Positions 56,992-64,000 of a stretch of DNA of 64,000 nucleotides are shown piece by piece. The notes beneath the pieces are model-generated. The model made no database searches. It worked only from the letters and a program-made list of their open reading frames with translations, and was not told where the DNA came from. This DNA comes from Limonium bicolor (Eukaryota > Streptophyta > Magnoliopsida > Caryophyllales > Plumbaginaceae). The translations under genes and the position numbers were made by a program. The stretch covers positions 29,568,337 through 29,632,336 of the forward strand of contig CM041780.1 of the NCBI GenBank assembly GCA_023374045.1, written 5' to 3'. The stretch's first letter is position 1, and the number at the start of each line of letters is the position of its first letter.

Positions 56992-59900
56992 TGTAACACC
57001 CCAATTCATAAAGCCATACTTATCTCATAAACCTCCATTAACTTATATTAACTTTACAGCGGATTTCTTACCAACATTTGGTGTTACCGTCGTTAGTCAC
57101 CCACGTGACCAACTAGGCATACTAAAATCTCCAAGATCTAGCTACGGTCTGATGGACCTGAATATACCGAACATTAGTACTTACAAGCCTTAACCAATTA
57201 CATAACGATCTCACAATTTCCTTACGTCCTATACAACTTACTAACACTAGTGACCATACGAGAGTACATTCACAACTCGTAGGTCATACTTAAACCCGTA
57301 GTACGTCTACCCCATCTTACTCTTAGGATGGTCGCCTTTTGACATTCACCTGCAAAATATAAACAGTAGCCCCCGACGGGGTCAACACCTTTGCTGGTAC
57401 GATTCTCTTATAGCCCCCAAGCTAACGGGGCTACGATGACTAATTGTCGATAGCATAGAGATTGATTAAATAAACAACATAAATAAGAAGTGCAATAGAC
57501 AACAAGCCACATATGAACACTCATGGTTCACACACAAAGAACAACTTAAAAGCGTTCCCTTAATTAGTGAGTTAATCATTTAACTCCTTAAGTTTTTATT
57601 CCTCTTAATCTCAGTCCATTCTTATCTTACCTCAGTCTTATGTACCAACCGTTCTTTAAAAAGAATAGGTTGTATTTTATCTCAAACCTTATCTCGGTTC
57701 TTATCTCAATTAAGTCAACCGTTCTTTAATTAGAATGGTTGTTCCTTAATTCATTGTTTATCTTGTCGGGTCAAGTAACCCTAACCAATGAGTTATCAGC
57801 TCCATTGGTTTACATAAACAATATTTGTTAGAATTAGTTGGGATTTAGGTAGATCCCACCACACCATCTCAGTATGCCTCCCTCCTAAAACAAGAAGTCC
57901 GAGGAGGTCGAGTCTATATGTCGACTCTAGGCGACGAGTCCGAAGACAAGTCATATTTGGAAGACGGTATCTGATAAGGATCCCGACCTCCCCCAATACA
58001 CATGGCCGGTACCATTCCGGATTCCTCACTCCCCCAAGTTCTAGTTAGTAGAAATCTCAAAGTCAATGTTTGTTAGTTAACCTCTTTCGGTTACTAAGAA
58101 AACAATATTTGGGAGTGTTCCTTATTCTCACACAATTTGTTACTAAACATTGTTAGTAAGTTCTCAAAGTAAGTTGTGTTAGTGCATCACAATCACACAA
58201 CAAACATAATATTCCGGTTGAATGCTTTATCTTGTTTAGTCGGCACACATAAACAAATAGCACACAAGCCGAGGGACACCTCGTTAGCAAGCAGGCTACA
58301 AGAAAACCATACCGTTCACCGTTGGTCGTTCGGTTGCTTACTCTCCTCTGGAGTCCAAATTCTCAAACCCTAAAACATTGATCGAATCGGGTGGTTAATT
58401 TCTTTTAATTAACCTAACTCATATCATCACTAATGATCTCCAACTAAATACCACTAAATCATTGTAGTTCAAGCTTAACCACTTATGTTATTTACTTCCC
58501 ATTTCACCTCACACTTGTTCACATCTCCAATGGCCAAAAACTTCCACCAAACAACTCTTAACTACCTTATAATAGCATCACCCAACAAGCCCCCTTCATT
58601 TACCACATAAAAATCACATTTTCTTTGTAAAATCGCCTGGTCCGGGACATGGTCCGGACCTAAGGTGCCGGACCAATGTGTCTGATTACTCTCGGCTACA
58701 TTTTATGGGGTGGTTCGGGTCTTTGTACCCAACCTATGTCCCGAACCACCTCTGAAGCGGATTCTCGGCAGGTTTTTGGTATTGGTCCGAAACTTTATCC
58801 ATGGACCAAGTCCCACACCACACTTTAAACTGTTAAATTTTACAGTTTTGAACTTCATTCTCCACTTGTTCCTTTGTCCAATCTTCTTCTAATCTTTCCC
58901 CATGTATTCACACATGTTCTAACACCATTTAGCACTTAAAATCCTCCTAACTCATGGATCAACTCACCTCCAAATTCCTTAATCATTTACTCAAGTTCTT
59001 ACCAAATTCTTCACACTTTTAACTTAATTCCCTACGCTTCCAACATGTAAATTTTGCCTAAAACTTCAACTAACCTAAGTGCTTCCTTTCAACCAATATA
59101 ACTATTCCTCAAACATCATTATTCATCCGTCTTTCCTTTGCTAAAATTTCCAAGGTTATCTTCCATCTCCATGCACACATTTCTCTCCTTTCCATTTGTT
59201 ACTCATCACTCCTAAACTTGAACATACCTACACATTTCTTTCCATCCTCTTAACACCTTAACATTGTTCTTCATTTACCTTGACCATGCTACACCCACCT
59301 TAGACATTTCCATCTCCTTTACTCAATTCACTCACCATTCTCATGATCATACACTCTTATACATTCCTAGTCATCCCCTTGACAACTCACTACATTCTCT
59401 TATAGTTTTTCACCTCCATCACCCAAGTCCACTCATCACCATCCAAACTATAACCTTATTATTCCACCACTATCATCTTCACCACTTACACAAGCTTCCC
59501 CGAAATTCTCATTGTTATACCCTCTAGTTCATACCTAAATCATCTTAAACATTATACATCATTTCCTCTAGATTTTTGCACAAGTCTTAGCATTCCTCAT
59601 ACCATGATTTTGGTGTGTTTAATACACCCACCTAACCTCTAATTCCTCCTAGACAACTCCAGGTCATTCTAATCCTCAAGAATACCTTTGTTAACTCATT
59701 TCCACTCAAATTCGTTTTAATGATCCCTAGTAAATCCTAGGACATATTAATTCACAACCACCAAAACACTTTGTTTTCTACTCAAATTTCGCCATAGCTC
59801 CTATAGCATATTATCATGCCCATATGGATGGTTTTTCTCATTCAATCATCTCACACACATCAAATCCTTTCTCATCATATTTTCTCACCCAAATCAACCC

Positions 59901-61553
59901 ATTCATAACAAACTCAGTATAGTGCATTAATCTTAAATTGCATAGCACTAATGCTCTTAAATGACATGGCTCTTAGGCCCTTAAATGACTTAAACTTAAA
60001 CACTGAATTTCCACAATAATAGCTTTCAACCTGCAAATACACACAACAATGCTCCCATAGCAATATAAGTGTTCTTATAATTCACCTTATAGTTGTCTTA
60101 CTAACTCATTTCCATTGGCTCCTTAGTCACAAGTTCACAAGCTTGTTTAAATTCTTTTTCCTAGGTTATATAACCCATTACATAATTTAAGCTTTAAGCT
60201 ACATTAGTACTTATCTAAACCTCATCCCTTAAAACCTTAAACCACCATTAGGTAAAACATTTTCATTGTTTTTCTAAGCTTTTCACACTTTTCTCCTTGG
60301 ATTTTCTTGCTTGACTTTTCGGCAATGAACTTTAATTCCCTTGCCAATGTTCTAATTCACATTCAAATAATATAATGAGCACTAAGCAATATGCCTAAAC
60401 TCATAGGACTCATTCTTAGGTTAAAATGTGTGTTTTAAAGCTTAAAAGTGGATGATTACCTTTGAAGTCTCAAGATAGACTTGGGTATAAATCAAAGAGT
60501 ACCTACACTAGTCCTGGTTGATCAAAACAAGCTAGTTCAAGGTGTAAAACAAAACCCCCATGAGAAAGAAATTTTTGGGAATGAAGAAAAATAAAGGAAA
60601 CTTGATTTTTCTTTCACTTTCATTACCTTGGATGAATGAAGAACCAAACGAGCTCTCCAAACTTGATTTTCCTCCACTAATGGAGTATTCTCATGGCACA
60701 AAACTTGAGCTTTGAAGGATTTTAAAAGATAGAAAGGAAGGTCTTGCTCCAACTAAGAATAATCTATGCTCACTTTTTGATTTGGAGCTAAAATGAGTAT
60801 TTGGTGAACAATTGAAGGTGGTGGTGCCATGGATGGAGCTCTCAGGGTTTTAGAGCAGAGAAGAGGAAGGAAAATCGGTGGGAAAGAAATTAAATGAAGA
60901 AGAGAGGAGAGAGGTAGGCTAAAGTAATGATATTTTGTCTTTAAAAGCAAATAGTACTATTTACTAACTTTCCCTCTTATTTTTCCTTACTTGCTGGCAC
61001 ATGTGGTGAGTCACCACTTCAAAAACTGTTCCCCTTCATTAATAAGATATTTATGGGCTACTTTGACCACTTAATTAAGTAGAGTTGACTAAAGGCTAAT
61101 GTAGGCACTATTTGGTTACTATTCACAATTAGTGCATATATTTGTGAAATTTTTGATTTCTCATTTATTTAGACTTCCTAATGTGACACTAATTAGTACA
61201 CATGTTTATTATGGTGTAATAATGGGCATTTAGCCACTCAAAACCCATTTCTAAGACAATTTTTCAAAAATGTGCTTTAAGAGTCCTTAAAGCTCAATTT
61301 GTGTTTAAGCTTGGTTTTCTTTGGTAATTGATTTAAAATGTCCATTAGCATGTTAATAAGGTCTTAGAATGATATTTGGGTGCTAATCAAAGTCACTCCA
61401 AGCTTAGAGCATATTTTTGCTTAAATAGCCCTTATGGCGTTTTCTTGTGTTTTCTTTGGTTTAGATTGTCTATCAATCTTCCTAAGGCATGTTTTAGTCT
61501 TATTACATCATAATTTGATGTTCACTTATCATACTTAGGTTTGGGGTATTTCA
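56992..61553 (-). repeat. LTR S3: 3' LTR of element P (4562 bp)
   Basis: TGTAACACCCC…GGGGTATTTCA, followed on the right by ATCTACCCCCCTTAAAT, which on the minus strand is a polypurine tract abutting the LTR. So S3 is a 3' LTR, not solo. In element sense: donor-like TTCAAAG|GTAATC at 60459, acceptor-like TATTTTGCAG|GTG at 57350 (3110 bp apart), C/G hairpin 57369-57381, and GGTCCGGGAC-type cluster 58637-58820. Blocks near the LTR start (61130-61553) match S1, S2 and, inverted, Q. Confidence 0.88.
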
Positions 61554-61570
61554 ATCTACCCCCCTTAAAT
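61554..61570 (-). other. Polypurine tract of element P
   Basis: Minus strand ATTTAAGGGGGGTAGAT directly before the 3' LTR; intact form of the tract seen shortened in O. Confidence 0.85.
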
Positions 61571-62594
61571 GAACTTTGTGACCAAAGATCCCATGCATCT
61601 TATTTTATTAGATTACACGGTTTATCTCATTTCATAGATCATGCTTATATGTACTTAAACTTATTGACTCTTTCGGTCTGTCATATACTTATACTCAATA
61701 TCACACAACATGCTTAAGCATGTATAGCACTCAAAATTCCCTTTGTTGCGTCCTCCTCATGTCACCGGTCAGAAGACGAAGGCTCACAGGTCCTCGACTT
61801 CATGGGCGAGTAATGCAAGATATCGCCCACAGGTACCGACTATTGGACACTTACGCTCTCTGGTCCGTGGTCATTTGGAAGATTAAAACCGTCATAAAAC
61901 TTTTGTCATACTCTCTCATGTCACCGGTCCAAAGATAAAGGCACATTCGTCCTCGACTTCATGAGCAAGAATACAAAACTACTCTGTTATCCCCATGTCA
62001 CTGGTCCGAAGACAAAGGCTCATGCATCCTCAGCTTCATGGGTGAGACTCAGTAAAAAGGAAATCCTTTTTACGAGGTCACATGAGGAATAATTCCTTTA
62101 ATTGAAAATACAATCAACTCCAATTCCGTTTTATCCTAATGCCTTTATCCTTAGCGTGATTTAATTGTGACCACTTGTAGGGAGTTTTGGAAATCGTCCG
62201 ACCCTGATGTGATCAGCATCAGTGTTGAACTATCCTTCCACCCCAATTTGTGTTTGGTTTCCCTTGATCCCTAGAAAATCAAGTTCCACCTCCCATGTCA
62301 TTTTCAAACATCAGATAATTCACTCATTTCCAATTTTCTATCTTTTTAGTCTTTCTAGTCATAATCAATACATCTCCAAGGTGTGGACTCAGTCCATCAA
62401 TCATTCTCAGTTCATCTCTTAGTAATTACCTCAGGACTCTAATTCCTACTAAGTTCTATATTAGTCTCATACCAATTCTCACCATCTTATACCTTATAGC
62501 ATTACTATTTCCTACCTCACACTCATATCGAATAATATCTCATAGTGTTATCTTATTCTTATCTCACACATACTTTCATATCAACTCATATCTC
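61571..62594 (-). mobile_element. Internal 3' part of element P
   Basis: Matches the last internal part of O (46520-47973) in places. Contains three copies of CATGTCACCGGTC(C/A)GAAGA with following CTCGACTTCATGGGCGAG-like text (near 61758, 61917 and 61993). No integrase motif is readable. It is cut off at 62595 by LTR Q. Confidence 0.65.
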
Positions 62595-63608
62595 TGAAAT
62601 ACTCCAAACCTAGATTTGGTGTTTAGATTATAAACTAAGATGTAAGAAGGCTAAATAATGCCTTAGAAACACTAAGAAACAATTTAAACCAAAGGAAACA
62701 CAAGGAAACACCATAAGAGAAATTTAGGTAAAAATGTGCTCTAAGATTTGGTGTTTAGGAAACCTTGGTAGACAATTAAACCAAACAAAACACAAACAAA
62801 TACCTTAAAGTCAATATGGGCAAAAATGTGCTATAAGCTTAGGATAAATTTGTATAAGACCTAAAGGTCAAATCTATACCTTAATTATATGTTAATGAAC
62901 ATATAAAATCAATTACTAAAGAAAACCAAGCTTGAAAACAAGTTAAAACACAAAATGTGCTTTAAGGAGCCTTAAAGCACATTTTTGAAAAATTGTCTTG
63001 TAAATGAGTTTTGAATGGCTAAATGTCCATCATTACTCTTTAATTAACATGTGTACTACTTAGTATCACATGAGGAAGTCTAAATCAATGGGAAATCAAA
63101 AATTTCACAAATATGTGCACTAATTATGAATAGTAACCAAATAGTGCCTAGTTAGATCTTTAGTCAAGTAAGTTTAATTAATTGGTCAAACAAGACCATG
63201 ACTAGCCAAAATATAAAAGGGGGGCCGGTTTTTCCTAAGGGAATGAGTCACCACTTGAGATAGTCACATTATAAAAGAAGAGGGAAAGTACAAGGTTACT
63301 ATTTGCTTTTTAAAGAAACAAAATATCTCTTTTAGCTTCCCTCTCTCCTCTTTTCTTCATTTCTTCTTTATCTCACCGATTTTGGCTGCTCCTCTCTTCT
63401 TCCTTTACGTAAAGCTCAGCCTCCATGCTATCTCCATCTTCCTTTGACCATTACTCACTCATTTTAGCTCCAAAATCAAAACCAAGCACATATATCTCTT
63501 AGTTAGCTCAAGCTCCTTCTTTCTATCTTTCCAAAACTTCAAAAGCTTCATTTTGGTGCCAAGGGAAACCGCCATTAAAGGGGGAAAAATAAGCTTGGAG
63601 GGTGCAAT
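62595..63608 (+). repeat. LTR Q: first kilobase of a plus-strand LTR
   Basis: Begins TGAAATACTCCAAACC and matches, inverted, the outer ends of S1, S2 and S3 (for example GCACATTTTTGAAAAATTGT and AATCAAAAATTTCACAAATA). It includes GGGGGGCCGG and TATAAAAG stretches and a CT-rich leader near 63330. ATCTC at 62590-62594 would be its target duplication. Interrupted by R. Confidence 0.8.
63604..63608. repeat. Probable left target duplication of R (GCAAT)
   Basis: Five bases before TGTAACGCCCC; the partner is outside the window. Confidence 0.4.
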
Positions 63609-64000
63609 TGTAACGCCCCTACTTAATGAAAATGCAGCAGAAAATAAAATACTAAGGCGATTACAGATCATCGGGTTCCAAACACCCGGCACCAAACCTC
63701 ACCAATTACAACCTATAAGATTATAAATGCTACAGTCTGAACTCGAGAAAACATAACATAAACCTAACGATAGAAAAATACGCCAACACTCCACATATCC
63801 TAATTCCCATCCCAATCACTCATACTCTTCGTGGCCACCTGTATAACAGTCCGTACCTGCAAGATGAAACCAAGCAGCCCACCCCGGGAGGGGTGACTCA
63901 GTTCCCTGGAATGGAACTGGTACAACTCTCTAAAACAAAAGTTTAAATACATAACTCTTAAAATGAACAATAACTTGAAGCCAAACGCTTAAAACAAAAA
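63609..64000 (-). repeat. LTR R: L-family LTR, cut by the window end
   Basis: TGTAACGCCCC then text parallel to the start of the L LTR at 28429 (CATCGGG, CACCCGG, CTTCGTGGCCACCTGTA, CAGTTCCCTGGAATGGAACT) but with many differences, so a separate, older or different sub-family. It has the C/G hairpin (63877-63895) and, in element sense, CATCTTGCAG|GTACGG. Confidence 0.85.

Noticed and set aside
56992..61553. S3 as a solo LTR
   Set aside because: A polypurine tract and internal sequence directly adjoin its right end, so it is a 3' LTR of element P.
1..64000. Host genes, tRNA, rRNA, telomere or centromere satellite
   Set aside because: No reading frame outside retroelements has convincing coding text, no tRNA or rRNA sequence was recognised (only primer-binding sites), and no long monotonic satellite is present.

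Overview
The window is a block of plant intergenic DNA built almost entirely of nested long-terminal-repeat (LTR) retrotransposons. I found no host gene, tRNA, rRNA or CRISPR array. The organism is a flowering plant, probably a eudicot with a large genome. Supporting signs are a Tat-lineage Ty3/gypsy element with a second RNase H domain, an Ogre-like element with its typical primer-binding site and ACTGGGGGCAAT polypurine tract, and several families with 4-6 kb LTRs that begin TGAAATACCCC and end GGTGTTACA and are primed by initiator tRNA-Met. I cannot name the species.

Layout. (1) <1-9689, minus strand: element T, a decayed Tat-type element. It has a 5' LTR, PBS, gag, protease, reverse transcriptase, RNase H, second RNase H and integrase. 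Past pol lie a 42/48-bp tandem array and an antisense, multi-exon coiled-coil gene (1-2462, plus strand). T sits about 18 bp inside the end of another LTR (Z). (2) 9709-11437: unassigned AT-rich DNA. (3) 11438-56202, plus strand: element O, about 4-kb LTRs with decayed internal DNA. It was hit three times. Its 5' LTR holds the Ogre-like element G (15131-23936, TSD CTTAG). Its interior holds the large-LTR element L (28429-46514, minus, TSD GAATG). Its 3' LTR holds solo LTR S2 (49088-53128, minus, TSD CAATG). L's own 3' LTR was later hit by solo LTR S1 (33875-38311, minus, TSD TATTT). (4) 56203-56991: AT-rich DNA beyond O. (5) 56992-64000: LTR S3 and part of the interior of element P (minus), then the start of a plus-strand LTR (Q), itself interrupted by R, an L-family LTR that runs off the window.

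For G, S1 and S2 the uninterrupted target is present in the sister LTR, so the boundaries are close to exact. This gives a relative history: O first, then G, L and S2 inside O, then S1 inside L.

How the parts work together: only T retains recognisable gag-pol, broken by frameshifts and stops. G keeps only a short gag-like gene and L has no coding capacity, so both would have depended on proteins from autonomous relatives. The most unusual signals are possible introns hidden in several elements. These are the antisense gene of T (five phase-consistent introns), a 91-nt GT-AG segment inside the second RNase H of T, and a splice-site pair inside the LTRs of O, S1, S2 and S3 (about 2.3-3.1 kb apart), whose acceptor lies just after a conserved C/G hairpin.
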